27,963 nt of DNA from Larix sibirica (lineage: Eukaryota > Streptophyta > Pinopsida > Pinales > Pinaceae), in the NCBI GenBank assembly GCA_004151065.3, contig NWUY0300017747.1:69611-97573 (forward strand), read 5' to 3'. The notes below the pieces were generated by a model, which was not told the origin of the DNA, did no database searches, and was given only the letters and a program-made list of their open reading frames with translations. Position 1 is the first letter of the stretch, and every line of letters begins with the position of its first letter. Positions 1-11,240 of this stretch are shown one piece after another. Both the position numbers and the translations under genes were made by a program.

Positions 1-2725
1 TGACCAAGGTCACTAGGGAGGGGATATGACACATTTCCTCCAAGATTTTTTTTAGGTATCGTACCTATATTCTCTACATGATATTGGATCACAATAAATA
101 CTTCTTTGATCAAGTACACCTTAAATATTCTGTTTCCCATCCATTCGATGAGGGATTCTCAGAGTTTTCTAATACTTTCATGGAAAATGTATATACCTTG
201 TTGTTTGATGCTCCTCCCCGTCCTAGGGTCTTCCTAGAATGGAAGAACTTGTTGCAACTAAATTAGCAAGCCCCAGTAGATGAATGGTTCTCTTATTAAA
301 ACCATACTGAAATTCAGGTTTATGGGTTGAGTTGGCACCCTGTAAGCTACACGCCTTCTTAACTCCCAAGTTGTTTTTTGTAGAGCACTTTTGTCAAAAG
401 TTTAATTGCGATTCATTACATTTTGTGAAGAATAATATCATTAGAATGCTTAGGGTTCTAGAGGATGTAGGACCATTCATCATTATATCGAGAGAATCCT
501 ATCCCTTGATAGAAGAAATGATGGCTAACATGAACCTACCTACAAGCTTCAGTTGGAAATACGAACCTAAATGGATCCTATCTTAAAAGAGAATGTCAAT
601 GAGGATGGAAGAATATAATCATGAACTACATCAAGAGCTTGAAAAGATTTCCAACTTAGAGAGTTCGAATGAAGTAAAGAAGGCCTTGTTTCTAGACTCT
701 CATACAATGCCCTAAGTGATCCAAACTCCTCACAATACAGATGCACTGGGTAAAAGATCATCGGAAAAGATCAATTCAGATACTAAAATGACAGAGTCTG
801 CAATTTTGGCATCATAATCCAAGAAATCGAAATCCGAAAAGAATTCTGAAATGTGCGTTCATCAGAGGCCAAACCCCACATCCTTGGATCTAGTCATACT
901 CGAGAACTTCCCATGAGTTGTTTGGACACTAGAGAAAGGATCTTCCTCACAACAAAAAGCATTAACTACTACTCAGACCTCCCTAGTCAAGGTTGGTATT
1001 TTTGGTGTTTATGCACAAATTGAAGATGATAATATTGATTTAGAAAAGACTGTATTCCTAGAAAAGGAGCTCACCATGGGGCAACAGGTGAGGTTGTTGT
1101 CATATTTAGATTTGAGACAAGGTGCCCTAAAGATGGCTATTTTAGAGCCTCTTATTCCTAGGGATAATAAGGTACCTTCCAATTATAATCCTACTCAGGT
1201 AAATTTAAATTTGGATGGATTTCATCCTAGGGACAAAATAGAGTTGCACCGACAAACCAAAGAGGGAGTGTACATAGATGTTCTAAAATACACAATGAGA
1301 ACCAACTAACTGCAGGGTAACGTTAATAGGCTGGAAAATTTGTTAAAAATTGAATATTTAGCTACAAAGGCAAAGTAGTTAAAAATTTGTGAATTGGAAC
1401 AACAAATAGCCAAACTAGAAAAGGACCCTTCGGATTCAGCTCTTGTGCAAGACCTATTGAAATAAAAAGACAAGTAAATAATAACATTAAATGATAAGTT
1501 GAATATTCCTATGAAAAAACACGTACAGATGGAAGAGCTAGTATAAGTCTAGGCATAACTAGAAAATTTGTCCATTGAGAACTAGTCGCATAGGGAGAAT
1601 ATTGAGGTGCTAACAAATTAGGTTGAATAATTAAAGCATCAGAATCAAGACATGCTGCTAGAAAAAGTCACAACACTACAGGTCGTAGATATATCTTACT
1701 GAACTAATAAATTTTTCAAGACAATGGCAAAGCTAATCATTAAATATGCCCAGATAAATAAGATACAAGGTTAGATCAATCCATAAGGAGAATAAGTGTG
1801 ATTCCTTCATGAAGAAATAATCAAGAAAGAGACTACCATATCTGAACTACATCAATACATAGTGATACTACACAAATATATTGATAAGTTATCGAAAAGA
1901 CTAAGTGGAAAGCCTCTCCTGAGAGCAGTAAAATACCTGACTTGGGATCAGATATCCATTCAAATGAGAAATCAGTGGAGGCATTTCCCTATTTCATAGG
2001 AGGAATGGGAGATGACAACGATAGCCTCTCATGACTAGAGGAACATAATTGGTCACATGGGTAAGAAGAAAGAATCTGTCAAAGCTATAATTGATCTCTT
2101 AAATGAGAAATCATATGAAGATCTCCAGGACCTAGGCATAAGAGACCGACACAAAATCATAATTGAATTGAATAAACTAATCAATAAGGAATATTCTAGC
2201 TCAAAATGTGAAGGAGTTAGTAGTTCAGTGGTCTCTTGATGTAAGCTCCTTCAAGTCTATGTTCTCTGACCTCATTAAACAATGCCTACCATCTCCCTGG
2301 GATGGAAATGGAGACCTATATCCCCATGAGCATTACAATTATTTCCTAATTATTGCTCGTAATTCCGAGAAATTATTGCAAATGTGGGAGGAGAGATAGA
2401 AGGCAAGACCATTTTTGAGAAATTGCATGAAGACTTTGAGCTACTTGCGGGATTGCAAACAATATTCAAGGTTCTTCCAAATCCTTCTTATGAGCATTAT
2501 ACTGAACTAGATGTAGCTTTGAGGGAAATGAAAATATTCCAGTACCCTATGGGAAAGGAATAGAAAAACATCACTAGATTCTTAGCCCTTAGAAGGCAAG
2601 GAAAGGCCGCCATTTTGTAGGCAGCAGTTGGAGCCTCATCATCACAACTACCTCCTAGATAGGCTCAACATCCACCTTAGCCATGGGCCATTAAATAGTA
2701 TAATGAACATCAACATTAGAAAAAT
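1..2725 (+). pseudogene. Long decayed reading frame, unrecognised, retroelement- or host-derived
   Basis: I do not recognise this protein. One frame reads from the window edge to about 350, shifts, then continues in a single frame from 332 to 2239 (about 635 codons) without an indel. After a local shift near 2215 it returns to that frame at about 2396 and runs to 2725. The N-terminal part (78-586) looks globular and aromatic-rich. The middle (about 1310-1900) is rich in Leu, Glu, Lys and Gln and looks coiled-coil. The C-terminal tail (about 2620-2725) is rich in Pro, His and stop codons. By hand I count about 25 in-frame TAA/TAG stops and 3 TGA between 584 and 2725, mostly where a Gln would fit. 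The stops preserve frame, so this was once a long coding sequence that decayed mainly by substitution. It could be the 5' ORF of a retroelement or a host pseudogene. No zinc knuckle, reverse transcriptase or integrase motif is visible. Confidence 0.55.
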
Positions 2726-3463
2726 GAATAAGTTGTTTTTAAAGTTACTTTTGATAGGCTTTCATGTAACATAAATATATTTCTTAACATAATTTTTGTT
2801 GTAATTTGTTTAAATCTTAAAGCTATAAATAAAGTCTAAGACCATTTTTAAAGGGTCGACTATTTTTTGAGTGAAGTGTAACTTCTCAAGGGATTTTTCT
2901 GATCAATTTTGTATTGTAAAGAACTATCTGATGTTTTGTAATGAATACCATGGGGATATAAAGCTTTTGATGTATACAGTTTGTCATACATTCTTTTGCA
3001 GTTCGATCTCTTCCACTCTTATATAATTAATGCACAGAGTATAATACAACCTCTTGAGGAAGAATTTAATATGATATTTGGTTCAAATGTTATGGTGAAT
3101 GTTATTTTATTGTTAATATGTTGTGGAATATTCATAATATGTTACTTGAAATTAACGTTGTTGTCTCTACAATGACTCTTGTTCACTTTGCAATTCTATT
3201 TGTGTTATAACTGTTGAATTCTATCTACTCAACATGTTTTCTCTTCTATGGGATAAATAATTACTTCCACCAATACCTTTTCTCATATTATCCATCCATC
3301 CATCCTTATACTTTTTTATTTTTTGTTGTGTCAAAAGTGATTCCCACAACAGTTCATCTTATTATACAAATATACCTAGTTATTTTGCAATGCATACAAC
3401 TTACATAAATTCTTGATTAATATCTTTCTACTCATCAATCAAACCAATTCAAACAAAAAAAAG
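2726..3463. other. AT-rich stretch without a recognisable gene
   Basis: Only short ORFs of about 64 codons or fewer occur here, with no motif I can name. The left part could be the 3' non-coding tail of the decayed frame that ends at 2725. A short run of ATCC units lies near 3292-3304. The right edge, near 3464, is where the Copia gag remnant on the other strand stops, so a truncation breakpoint may lie close by. Confidence 0.5.
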
Positions 3464-4972
3464 CTATTGATGCCCTAGCAGAGTTCCAAAAACAGCCTTG
3501 GAATGCCTCTGGGACCAACAATAACAATAACCAGAAAAATGACCTTGATACCTATATATAAGGGGTCTTCTTGGTGTCACAATGCTTTGGTTTCCTTTCG
3601 AACTTCTGAGGATATTTGCATAGCTTTTGGGATTCTCTCCAATTTTGTTCTTTGGTAGCTTTGAACTTTCACCTTCTTGATTGTTGTCATAGGAAATACC
3701 AGTCTTATCAAGTGGATATATTTGATGGTGGAGAATGTCATCTAAGATCATGGTACTCTTCTCAAACTTCAAGTTTGTGGTAACTTCCTTTTCCAATTTC
3801 TTTCTTAGAGAAACAATATCAAGTTCTTGTCCTTGACAAATTTATTCCTTCTCTTTTAGCTTCATTCTCAAACTTTATTCAACTTTTCTTTCTTCTTCCA
3901 CTTGAATCACAATAATCCTTTCAAGCTTCAAATTTTTGCTTAGCTAGGTAGATTTCTCTTCTAATTCATTTCTTAGAAAGATCATTTCAACTACTTATTT
4001 TGACAAGTTTCCTCCTTTTCTTTTAGGTGACTTGTAAAATTTACTTCAATTTTTCTTGCCTCTTCTATTTTCATCTTTAGATTAGCAATAGTCTTTTCAG
4101 TTCCTTCTTTTGAAATCATATATTCCTCTTGATACTTTTGTAGTTTTTCCCTTAATGATTGGTTTTCTTTCTCATCTTTCCTTAGTTCACTTAGAGCACT
4201 AATAATATCTCCTTCAAGGCCTACTTTTCCATCAATTTATAAATTCTCTTTATATTTACAACTGTTAGTGACATAATCCAAGGTTATGACGAGAACTTCA
4301 TCTCTATTAGTTACATCACTTTCATCAAATGTGCAATTCTCCTCTTTGGAGTAGAGTTTGTTCATTATTTCTCTTTTTCAATGATATTCTTCAACATAAC
4401 TTTATTCATTTTCATATATACATTTTGAAGCATAATGACTTATTCTACCACAATTATAACATTTCAAAGTTAACTTACCTTTGCATGTGCCAACACTTTC
4501 TACACATTTTTCTTCTTCTTCATTTGGTTCTTTAGTAGCACTTGTATTTGTCTTGAGTTGACTATCTTTTGAAGATACAAAGGTTGCTTAATCTCTAGAT
4601 GTTTATTCATGTTGATCATATTCATATTCTTTATCATCATACTTGGATTCTATGGTATCAAGGAGAGATTCATTTGGGTAAAAATCTTGTATTTTATCCC
4701 AAAGCTCTCTAGCTGATGTAAATTTCCCCACACTGTTCTTCTCAGAATTTGATAATCCACTCAAAAATGCATTCATTGCATTCATAAATATTCTTCCTAG
4801 ATGCATCTATTGGTGGAGTCTTTGGAACAGTATAACCATACTCAACTACTTTCCAAATTTCTAGTCCAAGTGAGTACAAAAAGACTTCCATTCTTATGCT
4901 CCATAATAGATAGCTTGTTCCATTGAAGAAGGGGGCTCCATTCATATTGAAACTAAACTCCTCACAATCCAT
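3464..4972 (-). pseudogene. gag: Copia-type gag remnant (element A) with one CCHC knuckle and coiled coil
   Basis: Gag is the capsid/nucleocapsid polyprotein that packages element RNA in cytoplasmic virus-like particles. Reading begins at an ATG at 4972, about 50 bp inside a primer-binding-site remnant. The N-terminus has the Copia gag pattern: FNGTSYLLW, then GYTVPKTPP, then, after a frameshift near 4800, MNAFLSGLSNSE and SARELWDKIQ (compare UBN2/DUF4219-type gags). The frame at 4806 stays in phase to about 4000 across several stops. It contains a perfect CX2CX4HX4C knuckle at 4461-4420 (CYNCGRISHYASKC), followed by a Glu/Lys-rich coiled coil (SALSELRKDEKEN). After another shift, 3796-3464 carries the distal part and a second, ruined knuckle (GYCYCWSQRHSKA). 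No protease, integrase or RT follows, so the element is truncated near 3464. Family assignment is firm; the exact ends are approximate. Confidence 0.8.
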
Positions 4973-5022
4973 ATGTGCTTGAGATATTCCTTCCAGTCAT
5001 TAAACTGTTTTGAAGGAACCTA

Positions 5023-5034
5023 CTCTCTTACCAA
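5023..5034 (-). other. Degenerate primer binding site of Copia element A
   Basis: Read on the minus strand this is TTGGTAAGAGAG, which keeps the TTGGTA...AGAG skeleton of the initiator tRNA-Met primer binding site (TGGTATCAGAGC). It lies one base past the inferred end of the LTR and about 50 bp before the gag ATG, as expected for a Copia element. It carries substitutions. Confidence 0.6.
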
Positions 5035-5035
5035 T

Positions 5036-6714
5036 TATTGGAATATTAAACTATATTATGGGGGGTTGAATCAATATAGGATAGATTTTACATTTTTGAA
5101 ACTTTTTCACCATTCACATTTGCTTTCACTCAAATTGAGTAGAAATCAACAAAAATGCATTATTCAAAAGAGATACAAGGTTTTAATGTGGAAAACCAAT
5201 AAGGGAGAAAAATGCATAAATAAGCTCTTTTTATATACATAAGGATTAAAATGATTCACTGGCACCAGCTGGAAGGGTGCACCAACCCCCTAGTTTCTTG
5301 AACACCAATTGAAAGGAAGCTGCAACTCCCTTCCTTAAACTGCCCTACCACCCTAAAGTAAATATGCTTATGTTTTGTATTCAATAGGCATACACTATCT
5401 TCACTCTTGCTACACACAGTCCTTGCTCTTTACTTATTTTTTACACAAAAGATAGATTCTCAATAGTTCCCTTCTATTCCTATAACATGTCCTGTGTATC
5501 TATCACGGAATTCACTTCTACATTTCTTTTTACTTATGCAATGCCTTTGATTCTTGCACTACTTATTCATAGTCTTACTGCTTATGCATAGTCGTCAACT
5601 TCTGTACGAATACACTGAATGCATCAACTTTCATGTCAAGCACTTCCCTTCGAAAAGAAAATTTAATTCATGTACATCAATTTACAATGATGTACTACGC
5701 AAAAAAACTCTAACTCATGTTCACTCACCTACCTTCCTGCATTGTCTCATTCTATTCTATTGCATTCTACTCTACGGAAGATAATCCTAGCTTTTGTACT
5801 CCACACCAACTTTCTTGTCACACTCTCTTCAACACAAGACAATCCTAGATTATGTACTCCACTCCAACTTTCCTTTCACACTCTACAAGACAATCCTAAC
5901 TTCTATACTGTACACCAAATTTCTTGTCATTCTCTGCTCTGTGAAAGATAAACCTAACTGCTACACATCCATCTCAGTACCAACATTCTTCTCATGCATC
6001 CACCACATTACTTTTCAAGTTATGTTTTGCACAAGATAACCCTAACTACTGTGCATCCATCACAATATCAACTTTTTTCCTTAACCAAAGAAGAACTTGC
6101 AAGAAAACATCCCTTCCTCTTCATAAGGTGCATCTCCACCTCTTTATAAATCCTTCAAAAACATATTCAAGAATCCTTCAAGAACATCTTCAAGTATCTA
6201 GAACATCCTCAGTAAAACCCCAAGTAATCATCTTCAAAAACCCTAGAAAATTCATCTTCTCCTTGGAATTGTGCACCTTTTTAAGACATCCATAAGTATA
6301 TTATTGATTCAACAAATGATGGGTTCCTCCTTCTATTTATACTCTTCCTAAATCACTTTTTGGGATGACATAACATTGTTCAATATCCTTGCAAGGCCGA
6401 CCTAACATTCTAGTTGAGCTGACTTTACAAATTATTTCATATATCCTCATTCTTATGGAGTTATAGGGACTTCCATATACTGTTGGAAAGGTCTCAAAAC
6501 AAGATTTCAAAACATTTAACCTATTCTCCAATTTGAGCTAGGTATATAGAGTAAACATTTCTTCAAAGATAGGGTATCCAAACTGGCAATCCAAAAAAAA
6601 TATTTCCAATAATCTTCATCTTGCAATCTCTATCTATAGTATCCCCATATATTTAACATTAATGATAAAAATATATCCTTTCATTTGACAGCAATGACAA
6701 TAATATTTCCAACA
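5036..6714 (-). repeat. Copia LTR A, about 1.68 kb
   Basis: On the minus strand the unit begins TGTTGGAAATATT (6714 downward) and ends TTCCAATA at 5036, giving near-perfect short inverted termini. It is followed by a primer-binding-site remnant and gag. The first 550 bp (6714-6163) are clearly homologous to 9897-9394 and 18060-17535, which defines a family of three LTR copies in the window. Internal sequence includes tandem 51-58 bp units. It can be read either as the 5' LTR of gag A or as the 3' LTR of the internal sequence at 6715-9392, which is also on the minus strand. Confidence 0.8.
5777..6063. repeat. Degenerate tandem repeat inside LTR A (51-58 bp units)
   Basis: Units start with a variant of AAGATAATCCTA at about 5777, 5836, 5887, 5944 and 6033. 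Most continue with a CTCCACACCAACTTTC-like stretch and a CACTCT-rich end. Spacing is 51-59 bp for the first units, then about 89 bp. Units differ by substitutions and small indels. Related CACTCTACTCTG words recur in the LTR at 16614-18060. Confidence 0.65.
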
Positions 6715-7056
6715 ATATCATTGCAACAAACTTGTAGATACTCCCCTTGTCTGCAATTATGTATTCGCATAATTATGTTTCTATGCAATTTTGTTTCTGC
6801 ATAGTATCTGCAATCTCTCCCCCTATTCCATTCTCCCCCTTTGACATTAATGACAAAGGGATTATCCCCCTGAACTTATGCTTATCCTTGTTTCTGCACC
6901 TTGTTTCCTATCTACAATTCTCCCTCTGACTACAGCACCCTGTCATTGGAAACGGGTTGCTTCACTAGGACTTATGCTTTACCTTGGGAATACTCTTCCC
7001 GTGATCTCCTTCTCCTTGGGGCTGCTCCCCCTATCAGTAATTCTCCCCCTTTGAGT
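6715..7056 (-). repeat. Stretch rich in polypurine-tract-like motifs beside the LTR
   Basis: On the minus strand, AGGGGGAGA or close variants occur at about 6815, 6832, 6919 and 7042, with related GGGGGAT and GGGGGAGC words at about 6863 and 7024 and a shorter AAGGGGAG at 6739-6746. Such tracts prime plus-strand DNA synthesis just upstream of the 3' LTR. Several large plant Copia lineages carry multiple copies near the 3' LTR. Here they lie on the correct side of LTR A for it to be a 3' LTR, although the nearest one is about 25 bp from the LTR edge. Confidence 0.55.
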
Positions 7057-7081
7057 TCTCTCTCTCTCTCTCTCTCTCTCT
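7057..7081. repeat. TC dinucleotide microsatellite
   Basis: About twelve uninterrupted TC units directly follow a polypurine-like motif (AGGGGGAGA on the minus strand). Confidence 0.95.
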
Positions 7082-8345
7082 TGCAAACTTTGACCTCATA
7101 AGAAATATATCAATTGCATACCTTGATCTTCAATAGAGATATATGTCAAAGGAAATTATTCGTGCCTTTTCATGCACAAACTTCAATCCAAAGATACTTC
7201 ATGTTGTTCAAACTTATACCCTCTATAAAATTTCAAAGCATTATTCCTATAACAACCTGTCCACATTTGATGGAGTGGTCTTTTCATTTTTATAAAACAA
7301 AGAATGTCATCAAGATCTAATCTTTTTGTTGTGTTTTTCCCCCTCTTATATACTATCTTTTCTTGCTTTAATTTCTGAGCCTTTTATGGTTTATGGTGTT
7401 TTATTTCAAAAACTCTCTTGCTTCTCCTTGGAAAAATGAAGCTTGTAGAAATTATAGATTAACATTTTTGACATGGGAAACACATGTGTCAACTTGCGCA
7501 GTACTAACAACAATTTGTCCTTCACAATCCTTGAATAGTAGATGAAGTAACATAAGCAATGGGTTCATCAACATAACTAAGGATAAGAGCTTTCATTCTT
7601 CATTACTGGAAATTAGAGGCTATCAAAATTGAGTCCTTCTCCAACAGTTCCTAAATCATCTTCACTGCCATTAGAAGGTTTCTCACTATCATCAACTTCA
7701 ACAACATTCTCTAATGTTAAAAAAACCTATTTTCTTGTTACATGTATTTAAAAGATATCATAATGTTTTACATAGACCCCATCAATCTTCATCATTCTCA
7801 TAACGGATGCTAGTCAATGTGCTTTCTCAGCATTCACTATGGTGTGTTGGCCTAAAATTTTTGCATCTTCATATCTGCCTTCGGTTCTACAAGTTTCCAA
7901 TGTTGGAATTTCCGGTCTATAGGAAGATATCTGGAGCTATGACTTGATTCCATAAGTTCCCTGAAATTCTTACTTTTTCTTTCTTGAGTTTGACTATTGA
8001 AACCATTTAAGGGTTTACCCATGACGTTTTATTTCTTACTAAGGTGAACTCTTGCCCCAACTGATGTTTTTGTATTTTAACATGCATTGGCATATCATTT
8101 ATAGAATATCTATGCTTCTTTGGACTATCTGAATTTCATTGTGACCCAACCTTTATAAAATATGAAATATTTCCAAACTCTGAAAAATGGTTGATGTATT
8201 CCTTGTCTCTATGCCAAGCCATTTAGAGCAAAATATGATGTTTTTATGCAGTAATTCTATTGTCTCCCTTTTTACTTGCAATATCAAAATTGTTACATAA
8301 GTCCACCTCTCTCATGGTCATGTCCATTGAAGATTCTCCATTCTC
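7082..8345 (-). pseudogene. Heavily decayed Copia internal region (pol/3' part), low confidence
   Basis: This minus-strand stretch lies between gag B and the polypurine-rich region, where a complete Copia element would carry protease, integrase, RT and RNase H (about 4 kb). Only about 1.3 kb is present and every frame is broken. I find no protease DSG, integrase or RT signature. Near 7180-7090 a broken frame with FVHEK... and ...EDQ... faintly resembles the RNase H C-terminus of Copia polyproteins, but this is weak. Most of pol appears to have been deleted, or the element never had a full pol. Confidence 0.3.
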
Positions 8346-9392
8346 CTATTCTTCTTGTTTTTTCTTTCTTCTCCAAACCTTCTTATATCTGATACAATTA
8401 TTTTCCTTCATGCAATATTTTATCATGCTTCTACAGTCACCAGCTTTGTGACCAGGTTTGTTACATTTCCAACACTAATTATTGTAATTCAACAATTTTG
8501 CAAAGGAATTATAATTTTTGTTTGATGGTTCATAAGGATTTCTACCCATGTAGACATTTTTAACACTTCTTCTATAGTTCACCGCCTTATGACCAAATTG
8601 ATTACAAGAGCAATAGTAGCCTGGAAATAAATTTCGGTACCTTGTTATGAAAGGTGGAGTAGTATTCTTGATTCCATCATAGAATGGAAATTTTTTCTTT
8701 TGAGGAACATCATGATCTTTTCTCCTGTTATCTTTAGCTTTGACAAAACATTTAGCATGACTCTGATTATTTTCCTTACTCGTCTTTTGCAAAGAGGTTG
8801 AGACTTATTTTTCAGTTTCAATATTGTAGCCAAGACTTGATTTGTCATATGGTGACCTTTGGGAGCTTAAGATCTCATTTAGAATTTCAGTTCTCTTCTT
8901 GAAACTCATAGTTGCGCTTAGTTGCGAGGATATATTTTCTAATTCTTCTCTTAGAGAGGTAATTTCTCCCTCAAGTCTTCTAAACTTTTCTTCCTTGTCT
9001 TGTATCTGAACCCTTTTCTCAATGATGAGATTTTCTTCTTCTTCAATGCTTTGTGCCATTTTTCTTCTTGAATTTAGATCTTCCTCTTCAGAATTTTGTA
9101 ATTATTCTCTTAAGGACAAGTTCTCTCTTTTGATCTTTGTGATTTCATCGAGTATTTTACCTTTTCAAAGTCAAAAAGCTTCTCTTCTAGCGGTGTATTC
9201 TTTTCTTGATACTTCTACAATTGTTCCATTAATGATTAGTTCTTCCTTTCATATTTTCTTAGTTCACTTAGGGAACTAATGAATTATTGCTTAAGATCTA
9301 CTTCTCCTTCAATTTCAGAATCTTCTTTATCGTCAGAGGCATTGATTTTTCTTTTAGTGTCTTCGCCATATGTTTCAATATGTTCTTCATTT
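8346..9392 (-). pseudogene. gag: Copia-type gag, distal half (element B), coiled coil and zinc knuckles
   Basis: This is the same gag family as 3464-4972. It enters in mid-protein at a single N: the acidic linker and SSLSELRKYERKN match SALSELRKDEKEN of element A. A coiled coil follows at 9059-8805 (EEKFRRLEGEITSLREELEN), then EILNEILSSQRSPYDK, a signature block of this gag family. At about 8630-8590 there is a damaged knuckle (YYCSCNQFGHKAVNY) with its first and last Cys changed to Tyr. At 8474-8433 there is a perfect CX2CX4HX4C knuckle (CWKCNKPGHKAGDC), directly after an in-frame TAG. The frame continues with RYKKVWRRKKKQ and ends at a TAG at 8348-8346. The first half of gag, the primer binding site and most of the LTR are missing at 9393. 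Not functional. Confidence 0.8.
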
Positions 9393-9393
9393 N
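9393..9393. other. Single N at an LTR/gag junction (probable assembly join)
   Basis: To the left is the middle of gag B. To the right is sequence homologous to position 6163 onward in LTR A. The remaining LTR (about 1.1 kb), the primer binding site and the N-terminal half of gag are absent. One unresolved base at this exact junction suggests a closed or unsized gap, not an ordinary ambiguous call. Confidence 0.7.
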
Positions 9394-9897
9394 TATTCAA
9401 GAATCCTTCAAGAACATCTTCAATAATTGAGAACATCCTCAATAAATCCCAAGTAATCAACTTCAAAAACCCTATAAAATTCATCTTCTCCTTGGAATTG
9501 TACACCCTTTTAAGATCTCCATAAGTGGACAAATCGATAACCAAATAAGGGGTTCCTTCTTCTATTTATAATCTTCCTAAATGACTTTTTGGGCCAACAC
9601 AACATTGTACAATATCTTGGAAGGGTTGACCTAACATTTCGGTTGGGTTGACTTTACAAAAAAATTCATATCTCTTTATTCCTATGGAGCTAGAGGGACT
9701 TCCATATACAATTGGAAAGGTCTCAAAATAAGATTTCTAACCATGTAACCTATACTCCAAATTGAGTCAAGGATCTAGAGAAAAAATTTCCTTCAAATAT
9801 AAGGTATCAAAAAAAAATATTTCCAATAATATTCAACTTGAAATCTCTATTTATAGTATTCTCCTCTTTGACATCAATGACAACAATATTTCCAACA
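9394..9897 (-). repeat. Copia LTR B, 5'-terminal fragment
   Basis: Homologous throughout to 6163-6714 and 17535-18060, with visible substitutions and small indels. On the minus strand it begins TGTTGGAAATATTG at 9897, the canonical LTR terminus. The other end is lost at the N. The element body (gag B) lies on the expected side. Confidence 0.8.
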
Positions 9898-11240
9898 GTG
9901 CACTCATAGGTAACATGCAGATAGAATCAACACTTCCAAACGTGCTCAACACGCATGTTCTTCCAACAACTTGGTTAGCATAAAAGGGCCATTCATAAAA
10001 AAAAAATTAGGATGGATAAGTAAAATTTAAATGTTAGTTACTAGATTCATTCACATAACAAACAAAGTAAGGTTATTAGGAAATATAATCATTAATCTAT
10101 ATCCACTATCAATGGTTATGCCTCCTTAGTAACTTTTCTAGTTCATAAACATGTGCTAATAAGTGCTCATTTTGATTTCCTATGAGATATGAAACTTTGT
10201 TTAATAGAAAGTTCATATATACATGCCTTTCTTTACATAAAATATCATACAATGGTCCTTCCCTTTAGGAAAAGAGCATCTACCTCCTGAAGGTGAAAAA
10301 ATGGTAATTTGCTTGGATTTCTAGCTTTTGAATCTTGTTCTTTTGTAGGTTTTGAAGGGTTTGATATTCAGTTCTATTAAATTTGATAGTTTCTAATTAC
10401 TTTTTTTAGCTTCTTCATTGGTTTCAAATACATTTAATGTTCTTCTAGTCATTTGGAACAGAAAACTATTCCTAAAACTTGCAAATATGTTTTGTGTTTT
10501 TTGAATTTTTAGGTTGCATATGCTTGTTTCTTTAAGAACAATAGCATACATATGCATGTTATGTATATTCAAAATCATGCATGAAATGTTCTATACACTC
10601 ATTTAATCATGTAAAGGAGGTATGCATGCAAAATGCTCATTTTGTTACCCTAAAAAGTGCAAACAATTGCCAAAATTTGCAAATCCAAGTTCTATATTTT
10701 TTCTTAGAGGCTTCGTTTGTTGGATAGAGACCTTAAAAAAATTACTATTTAAGATGTTTTCCATCATTTATTGCATGGCATATTTAATTTTTTTTTAAAC
10801 TTAACATTAAAAGTAATCAAAATTTTCATATTTTTTTTTGTTCATCCGTGGATCTATTAGGTAGTTAGATGCAATTGGAAATGATTTCATTTAAAGGAAA
10901 GATCAAATATATTTCAATAGGATTCTCTCATGAAAATCATAAAGAATTATGTTCTTTGGTTACAATAATATCCTAAAAATAATTCATTACATTTAAGGTT
11001 TTAAAAAGCTCTACTTGCTTCTTATGCTTTTTGTATTTTTTTTAAGCATTTCCTTCAAAGTTTAAATATTTTTTTCCCATATGTAAGAATTCACTTTTTC
11101 TATTTTTTTCATTTGTTAACATCATCCTTTTCTCTCTTCCACATCTCTCTAAGTAAAAATATCCATTAAAATCAATGTAACTAAAATGATTTAGAATTAA
11201 ATTTTTTCAATAGAAAACCTATAGTAGTATAGGTTATAGG
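9898..11240. other. AT-rich non-coding part of block copy 1
   Basis: No motif-bearing frame is visible. The longest ORF is about 61 codons on the minus strand (10393-10578) without recognisable features. Long T and A runs are frequent. I see no repeat structure other than the block duplication itself. Confidence 0.6.

Noticed and set aside
332-2725. Reading TAA/TAG as glutamine (a ciliate-like code), because nearly all stops are of that type
   Set aside because: In-frame TGA stops and two frameshifts are present, the neighbours are ordinary plant retroelements, and C-to-T decay at CAA/CAG explains the pattern more simply.
5554-6039. Overlapping plus-strand ORFs of 69-81 codons
   Set aside because: They lie in LTR A tandem repeats on the strand opposite to the element and in several frames at once.
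9022-9524. Plus-strand ORFs rich in Ser and Phe
   Set aside because: They are antisense to the coiled-coil part of gag B.
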